From the NCBI RefSeq assembly GCF_000632455.1, contig NZ_JFYL01000003.1, positions 40,827 through 104,826 on the forward strand: a DNA stretch of 64,000 nucleotides. Direction: 5' to 3'. Positions 18,656 through 27,130 of the stretch are shown here, piece after piece (position 1 is the stretch's first letter; every line of letters starts with the position of its first letter). Position numbers and translations under genes: made by a program. Under the pieces are notes generated by a model, which was given only the letters and a program-made list of their open reading frames with translations, was not told the origin of the DNA and ran no database searches. The stretch is from Acinetobacter sp. Ver3. GTDB lineage: Bacteria > Pseudomonadota > Gammaproteobacteria > Pseudomonadales > Moraxellaceae.

Positions 18656-19396
18656 TTAATTGTAAGTCAACAATAGTTGATTTGACTGGTTTTTTGTCTC
18701 AGATTGCGTCGTTGCTGCACGCTGTGCTTTTAGGGAAAATTGACCTTCTTTTAGTGCATTTAAATATGCAGTCGCCAAACGATACGCCTCTTCACAAATA
18801 CGTTCAGAAATCCGATCTTCTGTGTAATAACCATGTTTCATACAAGTAAAGATCATTTCAATAATGATCAACATACTGTCAGGTTGTTGCGGTAAATAAT
18901 CATCTACCCGAATTGCTTTAAGTGCATCTCTTAAATCTTGACTGAACTGTTTGAGTTCCATTTGATGACGTAAATACACTTGTCGGTTCAGTGGACCTGA
19001 CAATATTAATAATCGTGCCACAGCAGATTCATTATAAAACTTGGCAGTGGTTTCAATCACAGCTGCAGCCACCATTCGACCATAAGCCGCCATACTTTCG
19101 TGCGGATGTTCGCGTATGACGTTTAAACCAGCTTCCTTGAGCAAGCTTACTAGTTTCTGCAAATGCAACTGTGCCATATGATGCAACAAATCATATTTTG
19201 TCGGAAAGAACTGATAAATACTCGCTCTTGGAATGTTTGAAGCATTGGCAATTTCAGGAATTGAAATTGACTCTAAGCCCATTTTAACTAAAAGTTTTTC
19301 AGCGGTTTGAATCACCTGCATAACACGACGATGTGTACGCGATTGTTTTGGAGGATTCATTCCTGTTTCAGTTTTTGCAATTTTCTTTTTATTCAT
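18656..19396 (-). CDS. TetR family transcriptional regulator
   Basis: A 246-aa protein. The N-terminal helix-turn-helix (about residues 25-70) reads VMQVIQTAEKLLVKMG...ISIPEIANASNIPRASIYQFFPTKYDLL, the TetR pattern, and a helical ligand domain follows. The ATG at 19396 has a strong AGGTGGG site; a GTG three codons upstream overlaps that site and is less likely. Two palindromes upstream (19459-19480 and 19492-19508) are candidate self-operators. The co-directional 2-hydroxyacid dehydrogenase downstream is the obvious target. The ligand is unknown. Confidence 0.87.
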   Translation of the reverse strand: MNKKKIAKTETGMNPPKQSRTHRRVMQVIQTAEKLLVKMGLESISIPEIANASNIPRASIYQFFPTKYDLLHHMAQLHLQKLVSLLKEAGLNVIREHPHESMAAYGRMVAAAVIETTAKFYNESAVARLLILSGPLNRQVYLRHQMELKQFSQDLRDALKAIRVDDYLPQQPDSMLIIIEMIFTCMKHGYYTEDRISERICEEAYRLATAYLNALKEGQFSLKAQRAATTQSETKNQSNQLLLTYN

Positions 19397-19458
19397 TTGT
19401 CCCACCTAAATTCCATTTATATGGGTTTTTTTGTGCTCAAGTAGACACGTGAAAGATG

Positions 19459-19480
19459 CATGAATATTCTGATATTCATG
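19459..19480. promoter_or_regulatory. palindrome 1 upstream of the TetR gene
   Basis: Arms CATGAATAT (19459-19467) and ATATTCATG (19472-19480) are perfect complements around a 4-nt centre, about 65 nt before the regulator's start. This is TetR-operator-like. Confidence 0.5.
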
Positions 19481-19491
19481 AATACATCATC

Positions 19492-19508
19492 ATTTGAATC
19501 ATTCAAAT
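19492..19508. promoter_or_regulatory. palindrome 2 upstream of the TetR gene
   Basis: ATTTGAATCATTCAAAT is a perfect 17-nt palindrome around one central base. Its GAAT/ATTC half-sites resemble palindrome 1, so the two may be paired operators. Confidence 0.5.
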
Positions 19509-19652
19509 TCGTTATATATTGCCTGATCTTAGCAACGAAACAGAGCCATTCCGTCGCTTTCGTTACAAAATAAACACGGGTAAATTTTAAACAATATCAC
19601 TTTTTATGACAGATTGAGACCTATCACACACTCTATCTTTTTTACTTAAAGA

Positions 19653-19675
19653 TAAAAAAAGCGCCGAAGCGCTTT
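19653..19675 (-). terminator. terminator of the alpha/beta-fold gene? (minus-strand reading)
   Basis: The stem AAAGCGC / GCGCTTT closes a 4-nt loop that reads TTCG on the minus strand, where a T-run follows. It lies just after the stop codon of the minus-strand gene ending at 19702. Confidence 0.85.
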
Positions 19676-19701
19676 GATCAATTACTGTGAAAAATTCAGC
19701 C

Positions 19702-20964
19702 TTACTCCACTGAAAATTTTTCTGCTTCACCAACAGTATCTGATTCAAAAATACAGTTTCCTAACTCATCGCAGTGCATATAGAGATGCTTATAACTGAT
19801 GCTAAAGAAACCTTCGCCCTTTTTCACAATCAAAGGGCTCATATCCGCACTGAGCGCATCATCCATTTTGATCAATTTGGTGACACGGCGATCATTCATA
19901 CAAATGAGATAGTGCTGTTTTTTAATTTCAATCTGGGCCAATCCAGTACTTTCCACATGTAATGGAATAATATATTTACCATTAATATCAATCACATGTT
20001 GTTCATAGCTTTCTAGTTTTTGGGTGATCACGTTAAAGACCAACACTTTGCCAAAGCTGTCATGAAGTTGTGTTTTATTTTCAAACGGCAAATGAATCGA
20101 AATACCAAGCTTTTGTAGATCTTGCTCATCAACTCGTTTATTGGTCAGCAAAATACGGGTAATCGTCTGTTTAAGACTGGCATCAAAAAAGCTACTGTCT
20201 AGTTGTAGATCGATGGTTTTTAAAATATTTCCCAATGCTTCATTGTGGGTGCCAAGCAGATGTGCGATCACGCTTCGATAGTAAAATTTACTGTTCTTTT
20301 TAACTGCTCGAATCTGGCGATAAAAGTAGGTTGCATCAAATTCATGTTCAATAAAATCATGCAATAACGCAGAATTTGCTAATACAGCAACCGCATCATG
20401 GCCTGTATAAGGTAAATGAAGTGTATTGAGTTGAGGAATAAGTGGCTTAATCTTTTCATAGTGCTCGCGATCCAGATCAAAGTAAGGATCATAAACCACG
20501 ATATATTCTGCATCGGACGCAATATCTGTCACGTCAATTTGCATGTCAGCATTGACGTTAGGATCGTAAAAATCAGTATAACGGCGGTCTTCGATTTCAG
20601 CGGGATTAATTGAATATTGTGGCACCATAGAGACCACACGTGCTGCGCCTAATCGCTTACTGTACTTAATCGCTGCGTAGCCGCCCATAGAACCACCATA
20701 AGCCACGACACGCTGAAATTGATTCAACAAAGGTGATATTTGCTCGATTAAAGCGTGCATGCTCTGTGATGGGAACCATGACTTTTGTTTTGGCATGATA
20801 CCTATGACATTGTAGTCATATTTGGCTAAGGATTTTTCAGCATTAATGGCATTGCCTTTGGCACGACTGATCAAGTCACCAAAAGAGAGAACCAATGTTT
20901 CTGTTGTTCCTTTTAAATAAATTGCTCTGATGTGTTCGTCTTCAAATACTATTTGCTTATCCAT
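19702..20964 (-). CDS. alpha/beta-hydrolase-fold protein of unknown role
   Basis: A 420-aa cytoplasmic protein. The first ~210 residues look like an alpha/beta hydrolase: nucleophile elbow GGSMGG (Ser92), candidate acid Asp158 (VVYDPYFD) and His188 (YTGHDA). The remaining ~200 residues are a distinct domain with several beta-like strands and no family I recognise. Similar N-terminal folds occur in proteins tied to surface polysaccharides, but nothing here confirms that. It is transcribed alone and ends at a UUCG-loop terminator. Catalysis and substrate are unknown. Confidence 0.7.
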   Translation of the reverse strand: MDKQIVFEDEHIRAIYLKGTTETLVLSFGDLISRAKGNAINAEKSLAKYDYNVIGIMPKQKSWFPSQSMHALIEQISPLLNQFQRVVAYGGSMGGYAAIKYSKRLGAARVVSMVPQYSINPAEIEDRRYTDFYDPNVNADMQIDVTDIASDAEYIVVYDPYFDLDREHYEKIKPLIPQLNTLHLPYTGHDAVAVLANSALLHDFIEHEFDATYFYRQIRAVKKNSKFYYRSVIAHLLGTHNEALGNILKTIDLQLDSSFFDASLKQTITRILLTNKRVDEQDLQKLGISIHLPFENKTQLHDSFGKVLVFNVITQKLESYEQHVIDINGKYIIPLHVESTGLAQIEIKKQHYLICMNDRRVTKLIKMDDALSADMSPLIVKKGEGFFSISYKHLYMHCDELGNCIFESDTVGEAEKFSVE

Positions 20965-21085
20965 TGCAATTCCAAAAAAGGGTTCTCATCATCTGGTTTG
21001 CAAAATGAATCAATCGTTCACTTGCTTACATCACATTGTCGGTGTCATATTTTATAGATACTGTTCAGATTAAAAAGCGCAAAAT

Positions 21086-21859
21086 ATGACACATTCACTT
21101 CATCCTGCTGCTGAAAATGGGTTTAGTTCTGCGGCTGAACTTTATCAACAAGTCCGACCAAATTATCCACAGGCTATCGTCACGTGGTTGAAAGATGAGT
21201 TGAATATTCATCCTGATGCAGTTGCGATTGACTTAGGTTCAGGGACAGGAAAATTCCTGCACTATCTAAAACAAGTCACCTCGAACATAATCGCCGTTGA
21301 ACCGATTCCAGCAATGCTCGAACAATTGAAAATAGTACATCCTGAGGTGAAGACACTACAAGCATCAAGCCATCAAATTGCGCAATCAACGCATAGTGTT
21401 GATGCTATTTTATGCGCACAGTCATTTCATTGGTTTGCTGAACGACAAACATTGCAAGAAATGCATCGCCTTCTTAAACCCCAAGGGCATTTAGGTCTAG
21501 TCTGGAACCAACGAGATATCTCAGTGGATTGGGTCAAAGCATTGGCAGATTACATCGCACCTTTTGAGTCCGATACGCCACGCTTTCATAGCAACCAATG
21601 GCAAAATGTATTTCAGCAGCAAGAATTATTTGAATTCCAAAGTTTAAGCACCTTCACTCAGCATCAAGTCGGCAGTGTTGAACAGGTCATCAGCAAACGA
21701 CTCTTATCTACCAGTTTTATTGCGGCAATGTCAGCGGCAGACCAAGCAAAAATGAAGACAGCATTTGAATCGATCGTATTTGAACATACGGGACTCATGC
21801 TCCATGATGAAGTTTCCTTTCCTTATATCACTTATGCCTATCACTATCGTGCGCGATAA
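21086..21859 (+). CDS. class I SAM-dependent methyltransferase
   Basis: A 257-aa protein with the SAM-binding motif AIDLGSGTGKF (residues 47-57), acidic residue at the end of the next strand (AVEPIPAML), and motif IV-like VDAILCAQSFHWF, which fits the Methyltransf_11 group. Members of this group act on small molecules, quinones or lipids; the substrate is not readable. The gene is separate from the downstream lipoprotein gene by 53 nt, and the two may be co-transcribed. Confidence 0.8.
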   Translation: MTHSLHPAAENGFSSAAELYQQVRPNYPQAIVTWLKDELNIHPDAVAIDLGSGTGKFLHYLKQVTSNIIAVEPIPAMLEQLKIVHPEVKTLQASSHQIAQSTHSVDAILCAQSFHWFAERQTLQEMHRLLKPQGHLGLVWNQRDISVDWVKALADYIAPFESDTPRFHSNQWQNVFQQQELFEFQSLSTFTQHQVGSVEQVISKRLLSTSFIAAMSAADQAKMKTAFESIVFEHTGLMLHDEVSFPYITYAYHYRAR

Positions 21860-21912
21860 ACTAAACTTAATCTCGATCATTCATTAAAAAAACCAACAGA
21901 GGATTGACTCTC

Positions 21913-22488
21913 ATGACGGCAAATCTTCACCCTATTCGACTTTCGATATTTGCACTCTGCTTGAGTATGCCTTTCATGCTCATTGGATGTCAAAAAACAG
22001 AACAAAACCCTCAGACCGAACAAAAAGAATCCGTTGATCCATCTGTTGAATTGAAAACACAAATTGAAGCACAGCCGATCAAATCGTTTGAATCCACTCC
22101 AAATGACGCACATGACGTTGCTTTGCTGAATCAATATGATCAAAGTTTTGAGCAATTAAGTGGTGAGCTAGACGCAGAACTTCAGCAATTAAAAGCAGAT
22201 GGCAATTTAAATGCGGATATGGAGTTTCAGCGTAAACGAGATCTCATTCAGTCCTCCCTCAATATGTTGAAAGAATTAGATCTTAAGACGGAACAAGGTA
22301 GATATATTCAAGGCTTATTTTATCAATACTGGGAAAATCAGATTGAGGTCTATCAAGAGCTCGAACAGTCTCCCGAAGATGAGCTTCGAAATCCTAAAGA
22401 TGCAATTCGAAATATGAGTGATTATTATACTGCGAAAGCCCAACTCCAACATTGGAGTCAAAATACTAGTGTCACGAAAGAACAATAG
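21913..22488 (+). CDS. hypothetical lipoprotein with helical domain
   Basis: A 191-aa protein with lipobox LIGC (Cys26), followed by an acidic Gln/Glu-rich linker and a largely helical domain rich in Leu/Gln/Glu (from about residue 65), suggestive of a coiled coil. I chose ATG 21913 because AGAGGA precedes it; a TTG three codons upstream lies inside that site. Family not recognised. Likely envelope-anchored. Confidence 0.7.
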   Translation: MTANLHPIRLSIFALCLSMPFMLIGCQKTEQNPQTEQKESVDPSVELKTQIEAQPIKSFESTPNDAHDVALLNQYDQSFEQLSGELDAELQQLKADGNLNADMEFQRKRDLIQSSLNMLKELDLKTEQGRYIQGLFYQYWENQIEVYQELEQSPEDELRNPKDAIRNMSDYYTAKAQLQHWSQNTSVTKEQ

Positions 22489-22537
22489 CGTACATAGTAA
22501 AAGTACAGCACAATTTTAGAAACAGTCTTCTGCCTGC

Positions 22538-22975
22538 TTAAGAAATACGTACTCGACATTGCCACGATGTTGGGGCATCTGTTTGAGTACGGTCTTGAGC
22601 AACTTCCCAAGGTCGCACATACGCCAATTCAATGAGTTCCTGACCAGGCTTTAGCGCAGTCAGCTTCACTGTCTTTTCACCTCCAACGCCTACCATCGCT
22701 TTTGATTTTTCAGTCGCCAAATATTGTTCTTCAACTTTAAAGAGATGAAGCGGTTGCATGATTTGCCATTGATAACCCGTACTTGGATTTTCTGCTGCAT
22801 TAAATTCTAAGGTTTCACCCACTTTCATCACCAATAGTGCAGGACAATTTTGCTGATCAGTATAGTGATGGGACTCCGCTTGCACTTCAGAGACTGGATT
22901 TTGACATGAGGCAAGACTACTCCCGAGTACGCCAATACATAAACTTATCCATAAGGATGTCTTGCCAACGCTCAT
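22538..22975 (-). CDS. chagasin-like (I42) peptidase inhibitor lipoprotein
   Basis: A 145-aa protein carrying the three loops of I42 cysteine-peptidase inhibitors: NPSTGY (63-68), GVGG (96-99) and RPWE (121-124). These are the loops that plug papain-like active sites in characterised members. A lipobox (LASC, Cys24) shows that it is exported and lipid-anchored, so it probably protects the envelope from external or own cysteine proteases. ATG 22975 was chosen over a GTG three codons upstream because GAGAG gives better spacing. Two further cysteines (Cys44, Cys140) may form a disulfide. Confidence 0.85.
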   Translation of the reverse strand: MSVGKTSLWISLCIGVLGSSLASCQNPVSEVQAESHHYTDQQNCPALLVMKVGETLEFNAAENPSTGYQWQIMQPLHLFKVEEQYLATEKSKAMVGVGGEKTVKLTALKPGQELIELAYVRPWEVAQDRTQTDAPTSWQCRVRIS

Positions 22976-23054
22976 GATCCACACTCTCTCATTTCTCTAA
23001 TGATGAAGACTTTGAGCTGAAAGTCATTTCAAACTCATCAATCTCAAATCCTGT

Positions 23055-23621
23055 TTAAATATTGCGCTTTTCTAACCATTCAATTGATTCGACGCGAATT
23101 AATTTGCATGCACCATCGCCGATACCATTCCAATCCAAAGCTGACTTCCACACCAAATCTTTGGCATTAATTTGCACCAATTCCCCTTCTAAGCGCACCA
23201 GATCACCGCGTTGAACTTTCTTAATCTCTTTCGCAATTTCTGGATTAGCCGGGATAATGTGCATGTTACTCACCAACTGTGTTGCTAAGCGTGGGTGAAT
23301 CGGTGGTTTTGCCATTTTCCAATTTAAGTAGCGGTCATACTGATTAATCGAAATTTGTCGTGCAATTTCAGGTTCTGTGAAAATACCGCGGGTCACGGCA
23401 TAGTCGATGGGTGAAAATTGGGCTTGCGGATCATCGGTATATTCTTTTGAACCAAGAATACGAAATTCCCCTTCAAAAGGTTCCAGTACCGAAATTTTTT
23501 GATCCGCGGATGCTGGGGGCAAACCATTGGCAATATTAAAGTCGCTCGACTTCACACTGGCAGAGCTATAAGCCGAAACACCACCAAGGGCGATACATAA
23601 TGCGAGAACTAACTTTTTCAA
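23055..23621 (-). CDS. hypothetical exported protein
   Basis: A 188-aa protein with a signal peptide (MKKLVLALCIALGGVSAYSSA) if translated from the TTG at 23621, which has AAGGA about 10 nt before it. The longer frame starting at 23693 would put 24 odd residues before the signal peptide and is unlikely. The mature part has a strand-rich C-terminus (RGDLVRLEGELVQINAKDLVW) resembling a small OB-like or beta-barrel domain. No family is named with confidence. The position of a conserved single Cys (GACKL) near the end is of note. Periplasmic location is likely. Confidence 0.65.
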   Translation of the reverse strand: MKKLVLALCIALGGVSAYSSASVKSSDFNIANGLPPASADQKISVLEPFEGEFRILGSKEYTDDPQAQFSPIDYAVTRGIFTEPEIARQISINQYDRYLNWKMAKPPIHPRLATQLVSNMHIIPANPEIAKEIKKVQRGDLVRLEGELVQINAKDLVWKSALDWNGIGDGACKLIRVESIEWLEKRNI

Positions 23622-23850
23622 CAGACATCCATCCTTCTTTCTAAGTGTCAAAAACAACTCAACAGCAGCACATACATTTACTATGGACAACATCCGACTG
23701 AATTGTATTTAACCTAAATCTATATGATCTATCTTAGAACTTCATTCTGAAAAGGAAATTGATGAACAGTAACAATCTATCGTGATTTAGTCACAATTTT
23801 GTCTACTGTTAAAAGTGTATTCAGCGTGTAAAATAATCGAATAATGGAAG

Positions 23851-24498
23851 ATGTTAAGAACAAAAATGATCTATAAATTTTATCAGCAACGAGTATTCCC
23901 TCATATTCTGAATCAAGTCATGCAGTTACCAAGTATGATGGACAGCAGACGCCGTCTTCTGCTTCCGATTCAAGGTGAAGTATTAGAAATTGGTTTTGGT
24001 ACAGGAATTAACCTGCCATTTTATCAAGCTGTGGACAGTCTCTATGCGCTTGAACCGAGTCTAGATGTATACAAATTAGCTGAACAACGTATTCAAGATG
24101 CACCGTTCCATGTGGAACATGTTCATGCTAAAGCGGAAAATTTACCTTTTGAAGATCAATCTATTCAACATGTCGTCAGCACATGGACATTGTGTAGTGT
24201 GAGTCATGTTCAACAAGTTCTACATGAAATTAAACGTGTATTACGCATCGGTGGCACTTTGCATTTGGTTGAACATGTCGCTTACGATGCACAACAGCAA
24301 AAGAGTTTAAAGCGTCTTCAAGATCTTTTAACGCCAGTACAGAAAGTGATTGCCGATGGTTGTCATTTGAACAGAAATATCGAGCAAGCACTGCTTGATG
24401 CTGGCTTTGAAATTTCTGAACTCGATTATTTCGAAGCAGAAGAAGTGCCCAAAGTAGGTCGTCGCATGATGCTTGCTCGTGCGACTAAAACCAACTGA
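23851..24498 (+). CDS. class I SAM-dependent methyltransferase (Methyltransf_11)
   Basis: A 215-aa methyltransferase with motif I VLEIGFGTGINL (44-55), acidic residue in ALEPSLDVYK, and the motif LPFEDQSIQHVVSTWTLCSV typical of lipid/quinone and small-molecule methyltransferases. It resembles the group including phosphatidylethanolamine N-methyltransferase-like and METTL7-like enzymes. The substrate is unknown. ATG 23851 is preceded by GGAAG at a short distance, so ATG 23866 is an alternative start. A short hairpin (24499-24514) follows the stop. Confidence 0.8.
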   Translation: MLRTKMIYKFYQQRVFPHILNQVMQLPSMMDSRRRLLLPIQGEVLEIGFGTGINLPFYQAVDSLYALEPSLDVYKLAEQRIQDAPFHVEHVHAKAENLPFEDQSIQHVVSTWTLCSVSHVQQVLHEIKRVLRIGGTLHLVEHVAYDAQQQKSLKRLQDLLTPVQKVIADGCHLNRNIEQALLDAGFEISELDYFEAEEVPKVGRRMMLARATKTN

Positions 24499-24528
24499 CC
24501 ACTTCACATAGTGGATTATTGATCCAAG

Positions 24529-24996
24529 CTAGTCTTGAAAGTCGATACGGATCGTCTCAAAACGCACACGCCCTTCGGCAATTGCATTCGCAATTGCCGT
24601 CTGACCTTTGGTGAGCCGTGCTCCACCACTTTTAATATCAATCAATACAACTTCAATATCTTCTGCCGCGCCATCACCATCACGGAAATCTGTATATCCA
24701 TCAAATACCACATAGTCGACAGGATCACCTAAGAATTTAGCATCACTGGGTAAATATTGAAATTCAGGCATAATCGGTGCTAACTGTTCAGCCATTTTAC
24801 CTTTCAGCACCGCACGACTGGTATTTACACTGCGTTTTTGAGCAGCAGCTAATGCGTGTTGATGCTCAAGTTCAAGCTCTGCAATATATTGTTCATATTC
24901 TGCTTTGATACGGCCATTGCGGGTTGAGCTCAACATCATTGTGGTGATTACCACGCCAATACAGGCGCCTATTAACATTGCCATCCAAATGGACAT
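24529..24996 (-). CDS. membrane-anchored Holliday-junction-resolvase-related nuclease domain protein
   Basis: A 155-aa protein. An N-terminal transmembrane helix (about residues 5-23) is followed by a helical, coiled-coil-like stretch (30-60). The C-terminal domain carries a PD-(D/E)XK core: Glu70, GDPVDYVVFDG (Asp91/Asp94), and VVLIDIKSGGARLTKGQ with DIK at 120-122. This matches the family called endonuclease related to archaeal Holliday junction resolvase. The combination with a membrane helix is characteristic of the bacterial members, whose function is unknown. It is convergent with the methyltransferase gene. No recombination gene lies nearby. Confidence 0.8.
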   Translation of the reverse strand: MSIWMAMLIGACIGVVITTMMLSSTRNGRIKAEYEQYIAELELEHQHALAAAQKRSVNTSRAVLKGKMAEQLAPIMPEFQYLPSDAKFLGDPVDYVVFDGYTDFRDGDGAAEDIEVVLIDIKSGGARLTKGQTAIANAIAEGRVRFETIRIDFQD

Positions 24997-25110
24997 TGAC
25001 GTTCTCTATGACTTGTTATGCGGACAATTTAAACAAGAACTAAACTTTTGTCATGTATGCGCGTTTTGGCTGATTTTAATGCTAAGCTAAGATCAGACCT
25101 TATTTGAAGC

Positions 25111-25773
25111 ATGTATAATTTTAAACTCATGAAAACGATACTGATTGCCAACCAAAAAGGTGGCTGTGGAAAAACAATTTCTGCGATTACACTGGCGACA
25201 GCACTCGCACAGAAAGGTTATAAAGTTGCATTGGCGGATGCGGACAATCAAAAATCTGCATTGCAATGGTTAAAGCAGCGCCCAAAATCAGCAACACACA
25301 TTCAAAGTTTAGATTGGCGCCATGAAAAATCGATTGGTGATGCACCGAAGAATCTTGATTATCTGATTATTGATGCTCCAGGTGCATTAACAGGCGAACA
25401 CGCAGAACAATTAATTGCAGAATGTCATGCAGTGGTCACACCTCTGCAACCTTCTTTTTTTGATATCGACAGCACGCGTCGTTTCTTAAAACACATTCAT
25501 GACATTAAACGTATTCGGAAAGGTAAAGTTCAAGTTCATTTGGTGGCAAATCGTGTTAAACCAAATAGTCAGAGTACTCAAGAGATCCAACAGTTCTTTG
25601 CCAAGATTGAACAACAACCTGTTGCTTGGATTTCTGAACGAACAGCTTATGGTCAATTGGCGATGCAGGGTCTCAATATTTTTGATAAAAATCAAAAAAC
25701 TTATTTATCAATACAACAACAATGGCAACCCTTGTTAGATGTTTTAATTGATGATCCAAGTGATTGGTTCTAA
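25111..25773 (+). CDS. orphan ParA-family ATPase
   Basis: A 220-aa deviant-Walker ATPase with KGGCGKT at 16-22, DADNQKSA (the ParA Walker A'-type segment) and LIIDAPG. ParA/MinD relatives position DNA, plasmids or protein clusters by ATP-driven patterning. There is no parB or obvious centromere nearby, so the cargo is unknown. A second ATG at 25129 would make a 214-aa protein that starts directly before the P-loop strand, but the upstream ATG has a better GAAG context. Both are kept open. Confidence 0.83.
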   Translation: MYNFKLMKTILIANQKGGCGKTISAITLATALAQKGYKVALADADNQKSALQWLKQRPKSATHIQSLDWRHEKSIGDAPKNLDYLIIDAPGALTGEHAEQLIAECHAVVTPLQPSFFDIDSTRRFLKHIHDIKRIRKGKVQVHLVANRVKPNSQSTQEIQQFFAKIEQQPVAWISERTAYGQLAMQGLNIFDKNQKTYLSIQQQWQPLLDVLIDDPSDWF

Positions 25774-25899
25774 ATAAAGAATACAGATTGTCATCGCACT
25801 TTTTTTTCATTTTCATATATGATGTTAAATGCATACTCGAAATGAATCAGATGTGCGGCAGATACGTTTGAAAATCAAGAATATAGATCAGAGACTTTA

Positions 25900-27009
25900 G
25901 TGCAAGATTTTAATCCAACTTTACAGCGTGTACTTTTATTTGGCTTGTTTTTTATTCTGCTTTATTTGGGATATGACATTGTCAAATACTTTATCGTACC
26001 TGTGTTATGGGCTTGTATTATCGCCTATATGACTTGGCCTTTATACAAACGTATTCTCGCTTGGTGTGGTAATCGACCTACATTGGGTGCGTCTGTTATG
26101 ACGTTCTTATTGGCACTCGTTGTCGGTTTACCGTTCACCTTTGCTATCTTCTTACTTCAACATGAAGGCCGAAACTTATTCTTTGATTTACAGCGCCAAC
26201 TGGCTTCTGGTCATATCACCGTCCCTGACGTGATACGTGAGTTACCCATTGTAGGTAAAGAAGTTTCTCGAATTGTACGTGACATCAATGCCGACCCAAA
26301 TGCACTTTTTAGTAATATTAGTGTATGGATTCAAGGACATCTAAATTACGGTAAATTCGTGATTAGCGAAATTACCAAAAATTTAGTCAAACTTGGTTTT
26401 GCCATGCTCTCTCTCTTTTTCTTTTACCGTGATGGACAAACGATTGTTCAACAGGTCAGTAAAGCGATGGAGAAAGTCATTGGTCCACGTATCCAACATT
26501 ATATCGACACGATCTCTGAAACAACGCGTGCAGTGGTATATGGTGTTGGTTTGACTGCCGTTGCACAGTCGATATTGGCAGGAATCAGCTATTACGTTGC
26601 TGGTGTTCCAAATCCAATGCTTTTAACCATTATGACCTTTATCATGGCGCTAATTCCTTTTGGTCCTCCAGTGGCATATGGTGCTGTTTCACTGTGGTTA
26701 TTTTCACAAGGTCAGACCGTTGAGGCGATTGGCGTAATGGCTTGGGGCGTTTGTGTGGTGAGTACAGCCGATAATGTCATTCGTCCTTTGGTCATTTCAG
26801 GTGCTACTCAAATTCCGTTCTTATTGATCATGTTTGGTGTATTGGGTGGTTTAGCGAGCTTTGGTTTAGTTGGACTCTTTATTGGTCCTGTAATTCTCGC
26901 CATTCTTTTAGCCATTTGGCGTGAATGGTTACATGAAACACTGGAACCAGAACCCGTGCCTAAAGCCACGATGGCCTACGATCAAGACAATGAAACACCA
27001 CTCTCATAA
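25900..27009 (+). CDS. AI-2E/PerM family membrane protein
   Basis: A 369-aa inner-membrane protein with about eight hydrophobic helices, the family layout of two N-terminal helices, a periplasmic helical stretch (about 75-150) and a C-terminal bundle (GILGGLASFGLVGLFIGPVILAI-like end). Members include TqsA/PerM; some export autoinducer-2 or exchange Na+/H+, but the substrate cannot be inferred. It starts with GTG 25900, with a weak ribosome site. The stop codon lies inside the loop side of the terminator stem, so translation would meet the hairpin as it ends. Confidence 0.83.
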   Translation: MQDFNPTLQRVLLFGLFFILLYLGYDIVKYFIVPVLWACIIAYMTWPLYKRILAWCGNRPTLGASVMTFLLALVVGLPFTFAIFLLQHEGRNLFFDLQRQLASGHITVPDVIRELPIVGKEVSRIVRDINADPNALFSNISVWIQGHLNYGKFVISEITKNLVKLGFAMLSLFFFYRDGQTIVQQVSKAMEKVIGPRIQHYIDTISETTRAVVYGVGLTAVAQSILAGISYYVAGVPNPMLLTIMTFIMALIPFGPPVAYGAVSLWLFSQGQTVEAIGVMAWGVCVVSTADNVIRPLVISGATQIPFLLIMFGVLGGLASFGLVGLFIGPVILAILLAIWREWLHETLEPEPVPKATMAYDQDNETPLS

Positions 27010-27024
27010 GTGGTGTTTTATTTT
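26993..27024 (+). terminator. terminator overlapping the end of the AI-2E/PerM gene
   Basis: AAACACCACT (26993-27002) pairs with AGTGGTGTTT (27009-27018) around a 6-nt loop, followed by T-rich sequence. The last codons and stop of the gene lie inside it. Confidence 0.8.
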
Positions 27025-27130
27025 TTACTGATAAGAAATCTATACAATCAAATACTTAAATCGTTCTTGTTGCTAAATGCCAAATTTGTTTCAATGCGTT
27101 ATCACTTACATGGAACAAGGATAGAACAGC

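Noticed and set aside
25111..25773. A plasmid partition locus or integrated plasmid
   Set aside because: No parB, no iterated centromere-like repeats and no replication gene; flanking genes are ordinary chromosomal ones.
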